A stretch of DNA of 22,110 nt, taken from the IMG/VR virus record IMGVR_UViG_3300034073_002715, positions 1 to 22,110 of that record; one strand, written 5' to 3'. The DNA is from a virus. This document shows positions 1 to 6,832 of this stretch, piece by piece. The translations under genes were made by a program, and so were the position numbers. The notes under the pieces are model-generated. The model was given only the letters and a program-made list of their open reading frames with translations, had not been told where the DNA came from and ran no database searches. Numbering within the stretch: the stretch's first letter is position 1; every line of letters starts with the position of its first letter.

Positions 1-2
1 TG

Positions 3-89
3 GCAGCGTCAACCCATATTGGGGCAGAATGGGTGGTTGTTGCGCTGGTGGCGCACTTCTTTTGGTGGCGAACCCCTCAGCGGGGCTAG
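3..89 (+). CDS. possible C-terminal end of an upstream gene (partial)
   Basis: The frame beginning at base 3 is open from the window edge to a TAG at 87-89 and encodes about 28 residues with a hydrophobic, Trp-rich stretch (EWVVVALVAHFFWW). The stop overlaps the AGGAG Shine-Dalgarno of the next gene, the tight packing seen throughout the window. In phages of this layout the gene before the gp6-like connector is usually the capsid protein or a small head protein, but this fragment is too short to assign. The other two forward frames are also open for most of this stretch, so it could simply be non-coding. Confidence 0.3.
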   Translation, partial: AASTHIGAEWVVVALVAHFFWWRTPQRG

Positions 90-98
90 GAGACGACT

Positions 99-701
99 GT
101 GGCAATTTGCACCCGTCAGGACGTGAAAACCGCGTTGGGGATTCAGGACGCGGTCGACGACCTCCGCATTGATGTGGCGTTGTCGGCTGCGACCAGTCAG
201 GTGCAGGAATATTGCAACCGGGTGTTCGTCCAAGCGGCCACCGCCACCGCCCGCGTCTATGTGGCCGACAACCCATACCTGGTGCAAACCGACGACATCT
301 CGACCACGTCGGGTTTGATTGTGGAAACCGATCCGGGTGCCACCGGCACGTTCTCCCAGACGTGGACCGCCGCCGACTACCAGCTCGAGCCGCTCAACGG
401 CCTCATCAACGGTTCCTATCGCCCCTACACCACGATCCGTGCGATCCGGTCGCTGTATTTCCCCCGCGACTACGGGCAGGCGTTGGTGCGGATCACCGCC
501 CGCTGGGGTTGGTCCACCATCCCCGACCCAGTGAAGCAGGCCACGATCCTCCAGACGATTCATGTGTTCAAGTCGGTTGACGCCCCGTTTGGTGCGACGC
601 CGTTCGCCGAAACCGGCATCATCCGGCTTCGCACCTCCCTTCACCCCACCGCTGTCGGGCTGTTGGAGGATTACCGCCTGAACTCCGTGATGGTCGCCTA
701 A
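99..701 (+). CDS. head-tail connector protein, gp6-like
   Basis: 200 residues from a GTG preceded by AGGAG at 88-92. The N-terminus (AICTRQDVKTALGI, then the segment around DDLRIDVALSAATSQVQEYC) has the all-helical opening typical of gp6/gp15-type head-tail connectors, which form a ring between the portal and the tail. The family assignment comes from this N-terminal pattern and from position: it lies directly upstream of a tail-terminator-like gene and the tail tube gene. The middle (residues 45-120) is Thr/Asp-rich and less diagnostic. Its stop overlaps the next start (TAATG at 698-703), suggesting coupled translation. The structural class is fairly secure; the exact family is less so. Confidence 0.72.
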   Translation: MAICTRQDVKTALGIQDAVDDLRIDVALSAATSQVQEYCNRVFVQAATATARVYVADNPYLVQTDDISTTSGLIVETDPGATGTFSQTWTAADYQLEPLNGLINGSYRPYTTIRAIRSLYFPRDYGQALVRITARWGWSTIPDPVKQATILQTIHVFKSVDAPFGATPFAETGIIRLRTSLHPTAVGLLEDYRLNSVMVA

Positions 702-1108
702 TGGCCGCGACCGTCTCCGAAGCTGCCGCCGGCCTCAAAGCGCAACTGGCGCAGATCCCCGGACTCCGTGTCGTCGACTATCTGCCGGACCAGATCAACC
801 CGCCGACCGCGGTCATCTCAATCGACTCGGTGACGTACCATCAGGCGTTCGCCGGTGGCGACCCGCTGTACCAGTTCACCATCACCGTCATCGTGGCCCG
901 CGCCTCCGAACGGGTCGCACAACAGAAACTTGACGCCTTCCTGGCGTATTCTGGCACCCAGTCAGTCCGTGCCGCTGTGGAGGCGGACAAGTCGTTGGGC
1001 GGTGCGGTCCAGCAGGCGATCATCGATCGTGGCGGAAACGTCCAAGCATTGACGGTGAACGAAGTTGCGTATGTGACGGTGGATTTCACCGCCATCGTTC
1101 ATGCGTGA
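701..1108 (+). CDS. tail terminator / tail completion protein
   Basis: 135 residues, starting at an ATG that overlaps the previous stop. The protein has a short helical N-terminus (AAAGLKAQLAQIPGLRVV), then alternating beta segments (TAVISIDSV, YQFTITVIVARA), a helix (RVAQQKLDAFLAYSG) and a final strand (AYVTVDFTAIVHA). This alpha/beta pattern and size fit the tail terminator family (lambda gpU-like, HK97 gp10 neighbours), which caps the tail tube and joins it to the connector. Position between the connector and the tail tube gene supports this. No catalytic motif is expected. It could be annotated as a head-tail joining protein with equal right. Confidence 0.65.
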   Translation: MAATVSEAAAGLKAQLAQIPGLRVVDYLPDQINPPTAVISIDSVTYHQAFAGGDPLYQFTITVIVARASERVAQQKLDAFLAYSGTQSVRAAVEADKSLGGAVQQAIIDRGGNVQALTVNEVAYVTVDFTAIVHA

Positions 1109-1162
1109 AGTTGTAACATGAAGCGTCCCCGGTAGGGGCCAACCCAAGGAGCAAACCCCCCA

Positions 1163-1570
1163 ATGGCAAAGATTGTCCTCACAAACCCGAAGATCCTCAT
1201 CAACTCGGTGGATCTGACGGACCGTGTCGCACAGGTGTCCCTCGATATGTCGTTTGACGAGGTTGAGACGACCGCGTTCGGCGATTCGGCCCGTACCCGT
1301 GTTGCCGGCCTCGGCGACCACAGCTTCTCCGCGTCGTTCCATCAGGACTTCGCCGACGGTGAGGTTGAGGCGACGATTTACCCTCTGCTCGGCACCACCA
1401 CCGAGATCAAGGTGAAGGCTGTCAACTCGACCACGATCACCACCAACCCGGAGTACCAGTTCACTGTGCTGGTGACCGAATGGGCACCGATTTCCGGTTC
1501 CGTTGGTGACCTGTTGACCGCTGATGTGACCTGGCCCGTGTCGGGTGCGGTGACGAAGAACCTGTCCTGA
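1163..1570 (+). CDS. major tail (tube) protein
   Basis: 135 residues with an AAGGAG Shine-Dalgarno at 1146-1151. The sequence is beta-rich and contains features typical of siphovirus tube proteins: an N-terminal strand defining the subunit (ILINSVDLTDRVAQVSLD), a segment around DEVETTAFGDSARTRVAGL, and a late strand pattern (EYQFTVLVTEWAP, then GDLLTADVTWPVSGAV). Tube proteins polymerise as hexameric rings around the tape measure. The 54-base gap before it is one of the few in the structural region and contains a small CCCC-GGTA-GGGG hairpin (1127-1138). This fits extra control of an abundant structural protein, though that is inference. The tail chaperone follows directly. Confidence 0.82.
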   Translation: MAKIVLTNPKILINSVDLTDRVAQVSLDMSFDEVETTAFGDSARTRVAGLGDHSFSASFHQDFADGEVEATIYPLLGTTTEIKVKAVNSTTITTNPEYQFTVLVTEWAPISGSVGDLLTADVTWPVSGAVTKNLS

Positions 1571-1572
1571 TC

Positions 1573-1851
1573 ATGGCTGCGCACCGCCTGACGATCACGA
1601 AAACTGACGGCACTGTCCGCACTGTCCCGATCACCCCGAAGGTCATCGTGGCGTTCGAGCGGGAGTTCAAATGCGGGATGGGATCAGCGTTCAACCCGGA
1701 ACGCGACCCAAAGATGGAACATCTTTACTGGTTGGGTTGGAAGGCTGAACACACCGCCGGTCACGTCGTGAAACCCTTCGACGGGTACTTGGATGACATT
1801 GACACGATCGACATCGAGGATGATGCCGCCCCTTTCGACGTGACTGGCTGA
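1573..1851 (+). CDS. tail assembly chaperone, short product (G-like)
   Basis: 92 residues from ATG 1573, two bases after the tail tube stop. It is a small acidic protein whose C-terminus (GYLDDIDTIDIEDDAAPF) leads into a frameshift site. Tail assembly chaperones bind the tape measure and recruit tube subunits; lambda gpG is the model. Its position between tube and tape measure, with an overlapping downstream frame that has no start of its own, is the standard arrangement. This entry is the product of normal termination at TGA 1849-1851; the frameshifted product is listed separately. Nothing unusual is seen in the N-terminal sequence. Confidence 0.82.
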   Translation: MAAHRLTITKTDGTVRTVPITPKVIVAFEREFKCGMGSAFNPERDPKMEHLYWLGWKAEHTAGHVVKPFDGYLDDIDTIDIEDDAAPFDVTG

Positions 1852-1991
1852 CATACGCCATCGCCGCGTTGTCAGTCGAAACCGGCATCGCGCCGCAACA
1901 TTTGCTGGATGCTCCTCCGGGGATGTTGGAGGCCATGTTTGATGTGATCAAGGTTCGGAACGACGAAGCGAAGAAAGCGAAACGGAAATAG
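1573..1991 (+). CDS. tail assembly chaperone, -1 frameshift product (GT-like)
   Basis: A -1 shift at CCCTTTC (1830-1836) joins the first 88 residues of the short chaperone to 51 residues read in the other frame, from RRDWLTYAIAALSVE to KKAKRK and TAG 1989-1991. In the -1 frame the nearest upstream stop is TGA 1821-1823, so the shift must occur downstream of that, which includes the heptamer. The extension contains ETGIAPQHLLDAPPGMLEAM, much like the T domain of known GT-type chaperones (TGI.P..LL), and ends in a very basic tail that may contact the tape measure. It lacks a plausible independent start with ribosome site. The frameshift is predicted from sequence, not shown. Confidence 0.8.
1830..1836 (+). 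promoter_or_regulatory. programmed -1 ribosomal frameshift slippery site CCCTTTC
   Basis: In the chaperone frame the heptamer reads C CCT TTC, an exact X XXY YYZ pattern. After slipping back one base the P-site tRNA sits on CCC and the A-site tRNA on TTT. The only in-frame continuation that yields a recognisable chaperone T domain requires this shift. Confidence 0.78.
1848..1875 (+). promoter_or_regulatory. candidate frameshift-stimulating hairpin
   Basis: CTGACA (1848-1853) pairs with TGTCAG (1870-1875), and inside it ACG (1855-1857) pairs with CGT (1867-1869). This gives a nine-base-pair stem with one bulged T and a nine-base loop. It starts 11 bases after the slippery heptamer, somewhat farther than the usual 5-9. 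The pairing is seen in the sequence; the stimulating role is inferred. Confidence 0.45.
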
Positions 1992-1996
1992 CGACG

Positions 1997-2509
1997 ATGG
2001 CAATGAAATCTTCCGCCACGGTTGCTGTGAAGGGGTTGGCTGAGTTGCGCCGCGAGTTGCGCCGGCTTGACACCGAGGCTGGTCCTGATGGTTCAGCGTT
2101 GTTGAAGGAAGCGAATTGGCAGGTGGCACGGTTCGTGACTGAGCGGGCGCAGGCTCGAGCGGGGACAGTCGGTCGTCAGCAGGCTCGAGCCGCGGAGTCG
2201 TTGCGGGCGTCAAAGACGGTGAATCGGGCGCAGGTGTCTGGTGGGTCCGCGAAGATGCCGTTCTTTTTCGGTGCGGAGTTCGGTGCGAAGCAGAACATTC
2301 TCCGGTCGGAACGTCGCGCGGCGGGATGGGCCGGTCCGGGACGGTATTTGGGGTTTCGCCAGTTCAAGCAATGGCGGAAGCCTGGTGGGGGGAACACCGG
2401 CTATTTTCTGTTTCCGACATTGCGTGCGGAGACGCAGAACATTATTGATTTGTACGCCGATGAGCTGGACAAGGTCGCAGCGAAGGCGTTTCCTGAAGGC
2501 AGGCTGTAG
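1997..2509 (+). CDS. minor tail protein, HK97 gp10-like (tentative)
   Basis: 170 residues from ATG 1997 (ATG 2003 is also possible). It is strongly basic at the N-terminus, with a helical KGLAELRRELRRLD segment typical of HK97-gp10-like tail proteins, then many Arg/Lys residues. A central region around PFFFGAEFGAKQ and a GYFLFPTLRAETQNII segment near the C-terminus resemble the surface-exposed part of that family. It sits between chaperone and tape measure, where some actinophages place a small basic tail protein; the classical gp10 site is before the tube gene, so the family name is tentative. Its stop overlaps the GTG of the tape measure gene (TAGTG). Confidence 0.55.
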   Translation: MAMKSSATVAVKGLAELRRELRRLDTEAGPDGSALLKEANWQVARFVTERAQARAGTVGRQQARAAESLRASKTVNRAQVSGGSAKMPFFFGAEFGAKQNILRSERRAAGWAGPGRYLGFRQFKQWRKPGGGNTGYFLFPTLRAETQNIIDLYADELDKVAAKAFPEGRL

Positions 2510-3948
2510 TGGCAAGAACACGGAAACTTACCGTTGAGGTTCTGGGTGATGCCTCTAGTTTGTCGAAGGCGTTTCGGACTGTCGGTAAGGACAGTGAAAC
2601 GTTGGGGCAGAAGTTTCAGGGGTTGGTCAAGAAGGCTGTGGTGCCGGCGACGGCTGCGTTGGCTGGGTTGGCGTTTCAGGCGAACAAGTCGGTGCAGGCT
2701 GCCGCGTCGATGGACGAGGCAATCTCAAAGACGAACGTGTTGTTCGGCGATGTGACCGACACGATCCTTCAGTTTTCTGAGACGACGGCCCGGTCGTTCG
2801 GTATCTCTCAGAAAGCCACCTTGGATGCCGCCGGCACGTTCGCAATCTTCGGCAAGTCTGCGGGGTTGGCTGGGGATGATCTGGCGACGTTCTCGATTGA
2901 CTTTGTGAAACTTGCCGGTGACTTTGCGTCGTTTTTCAACACTTCTCCGGACGAGGCAATTGTGGCGATCGGGGCGGCGTTGCGTGGGGAGTCGGAGCCG
3001 ATCCGCCGGTTTGGTGTGTTGTTGAATGAGGCGACGTTGCGGGAGGAGGCGTTCCGGCTTGGGTTGATCAAGACGACGAAGGATGCGTTGACTCCGCAGC
3101 AGCGGGTGTTGGCTGCTCGAGCAGCGATTTTCCGGCAGTCCACGGACGCTCAGGGGGATGCGGCGAGGACGGCTGATTCGTTTGCGAACCGTCAGAAGCA
3201 GTTGACCGCCCAGATGGCGGACTTCAATGTGCAGGTCGGACAGATCCTGTTGCCGATCTTTGAGCGGTTGTTGCCGTTGCTGCAACGCTTCGCCGATTGG
3301 GCTTCCAGGAACCCGGAGTTGGTCACCAAGGTTGCTGCGGCAGTCGGTGTCCTGTCCGCCGCCATCGTCGGTCTGAATTTCGCCCTGTCTGCAAACCCGA
3401 TCACGCTCTACACGTTGGGAACCATTGCGCTTGGTGCCGCGCTTTACACGTTGTGGCAACGCTCTGAAGCGGCCAGGAATGTGATGAAGGCGTTGTTGGT
3501 GTTGTTTGTGCCGGCACAGGGTTTGACTTTTGTGCTGGTCGCAGCTGTGAGGAATCTGGGTGACGCATTCCGCGCATTGTGGAATCAGATGCAACGACCG
3601 TTGAATGCATTGAAGAGTTTCGCTGGTGGGGCGTTGCGCGGTTTGTTGGGTGGCGGTTTGCTCGGCCCTGCCACTGGGATCATTGGTGGTGCGATCGGTG
3701 GGTTGCGGAACATTGTGCCGTTCCTCGGCTCCGGTGGTGTGGTGTCTGGACCGACGTTGTCTGTGATTGGTGAATCGGGGCCGGAGGCGGTGGTGCCGTT
3801 GGATCGTGCCGGCGAGTTCGGCATGGGCGGCGGTGGCGACACCTATGTAACGATCAACGTCCAGGGGGCTGATCCGAACGCTGTTGTTCAAGCTCTGCGA
3901 AAGTATTTGGCGAACACTGGTCCGATCCCGATTCGCATCACAGGGTAA
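2509..3948 (+). CDS. tail tape measure protein
   Basis: 479 residues from GTG 2509, overlapping the previous stop. The N-terminal ~260 residues are helical with recurring Ala/Gln/Ser. Hydrophobic segments lie around 285-335 (AAAVGVLSAAIVGLNFAL, ITLYTLGTIALGAALYTL), as in tape measures thought to insert in the host membrane. Gly-rich segments follow. The diagnostic motif SGPTLSVIGESGPEAVVPLD lies near residues 413-432, where it is found in many phage tape measures. Tape measure length scales with tail length (about 1.5 angstrom per residue), so 479 residues predict a short siphovirus tail of roughly 70 nm. No peptidase or transglycosylase domain is visible. Confidence 0.93.
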   Translation: MARTRKLTVEVLGDASSLSKAFRTVGKDSETLGQKFQGLVKKAVVPATAALAGLAFQANKSVQAAASMDEAISKTNVLFGDVTDTILQFSETTARSFGISQKATLDAAGTFAIFGKSAGLAGDDLATFSIDFVKLAGDFASFFNTSPDEAIVAIGAALRGESEPIRRFGVLLNEATLREEAFRLGLIKTTKDALTPQQRVLAARAAIFRQSTDAQGDAARTADSFANRQKQLTAQMADFNVQVGQILLPIFERLLPLLQRFADWASRNPELVTKVAAAVGVLSAAIVGLNFALSANPITLYTLGTIALGAALYTLWQRSEAARNVMKALLVLFVPAQGLTFVLVAAVRNLGDAFRALWNQMQRPLNALKSFAGGALRGLLGGGLLGPATGIIGGAIGGLRNIVPFLGSGGVVSGPTLSVIGESGPEAVVPLDRAGEFGMGGGGDTYVTINVQGADPNAVVQALRKYLANTGPIPIRITG

Positions 3949-3953
3949 AGGTC

Positions 3954-5063
3954 ATGCCTGCGTACACCTACACGGTCAAGAGAATCTCTCCCACGTTGGG
4001 CACTGACACCATCGACAACGTGCAGTCGTTCCGCACGTTCCGTGGTCGTTATCGCAACCTTGACACGTTTGCTGCTGGGACGTTTACGGTGACGTGCCAG
4101 AACCCGTCGACCTCGATCAACTTGGGTAACGCTCTGAAGATTGAGGTGGACAGCGGCACCGATCCTGAGGATTCCGTGTGGTACGGGTTCATCAACGATG
4201 CCCAGTGGACGTATTTCAACCTTGAGGTGGGGGATGTGCTGTCTGTGTCCGGTGTGGATGTGTTTGGTCAGTACGGGTCGCAGTTGGTGTCGTACACCCA
4301 GGGTGAGCAGAACGCCGGTGACGCGCTGAAAGAGTTGTATGAGGATTTGCAGATTCAGCCTGAGGATTTGGTTTCAATCAATACGACCTCGAGCGGTCCT
4401 GCCGGTGGTATCGCGCTGAGTACCGTTTCGGCGCAAACCTATGTGAAGAAGCCGGCGATCGAGATTGTGAATGAGATCGCCGCGACGGAGCAGGGGCGTT
4501 TGTGGTCCGATACTCAGGGCCAGTTGCAGTTCCGTGGCCGGAACCAGTTTCGGTTGTCGTCTTACAACTTTTCCGACGAAACGAACGATGCATCGCATCA
4601 GGTGTATTCGCAGTTGAACTTTACAACGAGCACGCAAGATTACTTCACGCAGATTGTTGTAGAGCCGCAGGGGTTGACGGCGCAGGAAGCTGTGGCGATC
4701 GGGGCATCGGAGCCGTATCGGTCGTTTTCGGTGACAACGCAGAGTGTGTCGGAATCTCAGGCGTTGGGGTTGGCGGAGTATTTGGCGAATCTTCTCAGCT
4801 CGCCGGGTATCAATATTTCGTCGATTACTTGTATTGCTGAGGCGCAGAACGCGCCCAGGTTGACCTATCTGGACATTGGTGATGAGGTGACTGTGCGTTT
4901 CCGCAGCACCGACTATGTCGGGATTATTGAGGGGATCGAGGTGAATGCGACGCCAGAGCAGTCGTCGTACACGTTCTATTTTTCGTCGGCGGACCGGAAC
5001 GCGTATCTGATTTTGGATAATCCGACCTTCGGCAAGTTGGACGAGAATAAGTTAGGATTCTGA
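3954..5063 (+). CDS. minor tail protein, distal tail / hub-like
   Basis: 369 residues, beginning five bases after the tape measure stop, behind a weak AAAGG site. The protein is beta-rich: an N-terminal section (around FRTFRGRYRNLDTF) and a middle domain with WYGFINDAQW and LEVGDVLSVSGVDVFGQYG. A mixed region follows (PAIEIVNEIAATEQGRLWSD, QLQFRGRN), then a C-terminal half with LTYLDIGDEVTVRFR. The order of domains and its place directly after the tape measure fit the hub/distal-tail proteins that close the tail tip. The segment about rotating through GRLWSDTQGQLQFRGR is the recurring pattern of hub proteins. No enzymatic motif is seen. Confidence 0.72.
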   Translation: MPAYTYTVKRISPTLGTDTIDNVQSFRTFRGRYRNLDTFAAGTFTVTCQNPSTSINLGNALKIEVDSGTDPEDSVWYGFINDAQWTYFNLEVGDVLSVSGVDVFGQYGSQLVSYTQGEQNAGDALKELYEDLQIQPEDLVSINTTSSGPAGGIALSTVSAQTYVKKPAIEIVNEIAATEQGRLWSDTQGQLQFRGRNQFRLSSYNFSDETNDASHQVYSQLNFTTSTQDYFTQIVVEPQGLTAQEAVAIGASEPYRSFSVTTQSVSESQALGLAEYLANLLSSPGINISSITCIAEAQNAPRLTYLDIGDEVTVRFRSTDYVGIIEGIEVNATPEQSSYTFYFSSADRNAYLILDNPTFGKLDENKLGF

Positions 5064-5067
5064 GATT

Positions 5068-5607
5068 ATGGCTACTCCCCCCGATTTTGCTGTAGGTCAG
5101 GTTTTGACCGCCGCCCACATGGACGCGGTCGGTTTGTGGTTGGTCAAGACGCAAACGATCGGTACAGCGGTAACGGATGTGACCGTTACCGATGCGTTTA
5201 GCGCGGATTATGACGCCTATAAGATCATCGTGACCGGCGGGGTTGCGTCCGCTGGCGGGGCACTCGAACTACAGCTTGGCACCACGACCACCGGTTATTA
5301 TTCAGGCAGTTTGGGGATTACTTATGCCACAGCTGCTGCGACAAACGGAGCCGATAACAACGCATCTCGCTGGACCGTCGTTGGCAGTATGAACACGTCA
5401 TCGTTGAATATGAACATTGACCTCATGGGGCCGTTTCTCACTGAAAACACGTTCATGTTCGGTCAAGGATTGACCGGTACCACTGCTGGCAGATTGGTCA
5501 CTGGCATTCTCAATGACACGACTTCATACACCGGGTTCAAGATATATGCCACCAGCCCACAAACTTTGACGGGTGGCACGATCCGGGTGTACGGGTACAG
5601 GAACTAA
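5068..5607 (+). CDS. minor tail protein, beta-sandwich type
   Basis: 179 residues. The start (FAVGQVLTAAHMDAVGLWLV) matches a recurring opening of minor tail proteins in which a short strand is followed by VLTAA.MNA. The rest is Thr/Gly-rich beta structure ending in a repeated strand pattern (GFKIYATSPQTLTGGTIRVY), as in receptor-proximal tail proteins. It lies between the hub-like protein and the lysis cassette. Base composition is less G-rich than in the preceding tail genes, and its codons include more ACC/ATT mixtures. It probably forms part of the tail tip or fibre base; a direct role in host recognition is possible but not shown. Confidence 0.6.
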   Translation: MATPPDFAVGQVLTAAHMDAVGLWLVKTQTIGTAVTDVTVTDAFSADYDAYKIIVTGGVASAGGALELQLGTTTTGYYSGSLGITYATAAATNGADNNASRWTVVGSMNTSSLNMNIDLMGPFLTENTFMFGQGLTGTTAGRLVTGILNDTTSYTGFKIYATSPQTLTGGTIRVYGYRN

Positions 5608-5611
5608 TGCC

Positions 5612-5812
5612 ATGTCTGACGCTGTGCTTGTTGCGGTCATCGGTGGCGGGTTTTCCGTGGTGGTGGCGTTGGTCGAGTTGATGCGCCGGCAGAACAGTCG
5701 GGATCACGGCATCGTGACCACGAAGCTTGACACGTTGCATGAGGGCCATCAGCGGCTCGAGGCGAAGATTGACACCCATATCAATGATCACGCGAAAGGC
5801 GAGTTCCAATGA
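5612..5812 (+). CDS. small membrane protein, holin candidate 1
   Basis: 66 residues from ATG 5612; a longer in-frame version from 5573 would overlap the preceding tail gene and is less likely. The N-terminus has one hydrophobic segment (AVLVAVIGGGFSVVVALVEL, residues 4-23), followed by a basic, coiled-coil-like tail (KLDTLHEGHQRLEAKIDTHI). One membrane helix plus a hydrophilic helix, next to an endolysin, fits small holin-like or DUF2746-like proteins of actinophages. Its stop overlaps the next ATG (ATGA at 5809-5812). A holin function is inferred from context only. Confidence 0.6.
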   Translation: MSDAVLVAVIGGGFSVVVALVELMRRQNSRDHGIVTTKLDTLHEGHQRLEAKIDTHINDHAKGEFQ

Positions 5813-5976
5813 TCACTTCCCAGTACGCAAGCAAGATTCGGATGGCGGTTCGTGCCGTGTTGGTTGCCGTGACCGCGTTCGGCCTGGACCTGTCCGCCGA
5901 GCAGGTGGGTGCGATCCAGTTGGCTGCGGAGGCGTTGTTGCAGTTGGTGGTGAAGGACAATGGCGAAAGTGCCTGA
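5809..5976 (+). CDS. small holin-like or lysis-associated protein
   Basis: 55 residues, from ATG 5809 (overlapping the previous stop) to TGA 5974-5976. It begins MITSQYASKIRMAVRAVLV and has a hydrophobic helix (VRAVLVAVTAFGLDL), then an amphipathic helix rich in Ala/Leu (QLAAEALLQLVV) and an acidic end. Small proteins with the LSAEQVGAIQLAAEA pattern recur next to endolysins in actinophages. The 3' end overlaps the endolysin start at 5960 by 17 bases, implying coupling. It is probably a membrane-associated partner in lysis; neither the membrane topology nor the activity is proven. Confidence 0.6.
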   Translation: MITSQYASKIRMAVRAVLVAVTAFGLDLSAEQVGAIQLAAEALLQLVVKDNGESA

Positions 5977-6466
5977 ACCGGTCAAGCGGGTCAACATTCC
6001 GCCCCGCCTGAAGCAGTACGGCAACGGGAAGTTGCCGGCTGAGGTGCTGTCCCCGATTTGGTCGGGTGGGCAGTTGTGGTCGGAGGCTGCGTGGTGGTGG
6101 AACATGATGTGTCTCGCAGCTGACAAGGATGGGGTGAAGATCCGGTCGGTGTCGGCGGGGTACCGGTCGTTGGAGTCGCAGGAACGCCTGTTCTTTGACC
6201 GGTATGTTCCGCGTAAGACGTTGCGTCGCCCGGTGGTGAAGCGGTTCTACAAGGGAAAGTGGTGGTGGTTGAAGCGGGGGAAGTCTCCGGCTGCGACACC
6301 TGGGCGGTCGAACCACGGGTGGGGTTTGGCGCAGGACATTGCGGTGCCGCGAAAAACGTTTCGGTGGATGTGTGAGAATGCGCCGAAGTTCGGGTTCTAC
6401 ATGCAGGCCGCCAAAGGTAGCCCGGAGTACGAGGCGTGGCATTGGCAGTTCTGCCACGCGAAGTGA
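5960..6466 (+). CDS. endolysin, VanY-type D-Ala-D-Ala carboxypeptidase (M15)
   Basis: 168 residues. Zinc peptidases of the M15 family cleave peptide cross-bridges in peptidoglycan. The family's metal-binding motifs are visible: SNHGWGLAQD at 117-126 (SxHxxGxAxD, ligands His119 and Asp126) and EAWHW at 158-162 (third ligand His161, general base Glu158). The substrate-loop pattern SAGYRSLESQ sits at 65-74. Between the two halves lies a Lys/Arg/Trp-rich insert (residues 85-110) that may bind the wall. There is no signal peptide, so release would need a holin, consistent with the two small membrane genes just upstream. No separate cell-wall-binding domain is seen. Confidence 0.9.
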   Translation: MAKVPEPVKRVNIPPRLKQYGNGKLPAEVLSPIWSGGQLWSEAAWWWNMMCLAADKDGVKIRSVSAGYRSLESQERLFFDRYVPRKTLRRPVVKRFYKGKWWWLKRGKSPAATPGRSNHGWGLAQDIAVPRKTFRWMCENAPKFGFYMQAAKGSPEYEAWHWQFCHAK

Positions 6467-6475
6467 GGTTTGACG

Positions 6476-6832
6476 ATGAGTGCAGGTATTTACAACATTC
6501 TCGCTGAGGAAGGCGCAACGTTTGCACGGACGATCACGTGGCGTGACTCGAGCGACGCCCTTGTTGATCTCAGCGGGTATTCGGCGCGGATGCAGGTCCG
6601 TCCCACGATCGACAACACGGATGAGACGGCGACACTGTCGTTGACGACCGACAATGGGCGGATTCTGTTGGGTGGTACCGCCGGGACGGTCACCCTGTCG
6701 GTGTCGGCGGGTGACATGACGGTCCCCGAAGGCCAGTACGTGTACGACCTCGAAATGCTGTCGTCCGGTGGTGTCACCGTCACCCGGCTCCTCCAGGGCA
6801 CATTCGTGGTGAGCGGAGAAGTGACGAAGTGA
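6476..6832 (+). CDS. tail/baseplate-associated protein, BppU-N-like
   Basis: 118 residues from ATG 6476 with a GTGAGG site upstream; TTG 6470 in the same frame is a weaker start. The sequence (GATFARTITWRDSSDALVDL, SGYSARMQVRPTIDN, GGTAGTVTLSVSAGDM, EGQYVYDLEM) matches a common phage beta-sandwich: a polymer-forming protein seen upstream of tail fibres and related to the N-terminal domain of upper baseplate proteins. It probably connects the fibre to the tail tip. The stop overlaps the GTG of the fibre gene, so the two products are likely made in a fixed ratio. The assignment rests on pattern and position. Confidence 0.68.
   Translation: MSAGIYNILAEEGATFARTITWRDSSDALVDLSGYSARMQVRPTIDNTDETATLSLTTDNGRILLGGTAGTVTLSVSAGDMTVPEGQYVYDLEMLSSGGVTVTRLLQGTFVVSGEVTK

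Noticed and set aside
2725-3891. Long open frame on the minus strand opposite the tape measure gene (388 codons)
   Set aside because: It lies fully inside a gene with clear tape-measure motifs; the Arg/His/Gln-rich translation has no domain pattern and comes from the codon bias of the + strand.
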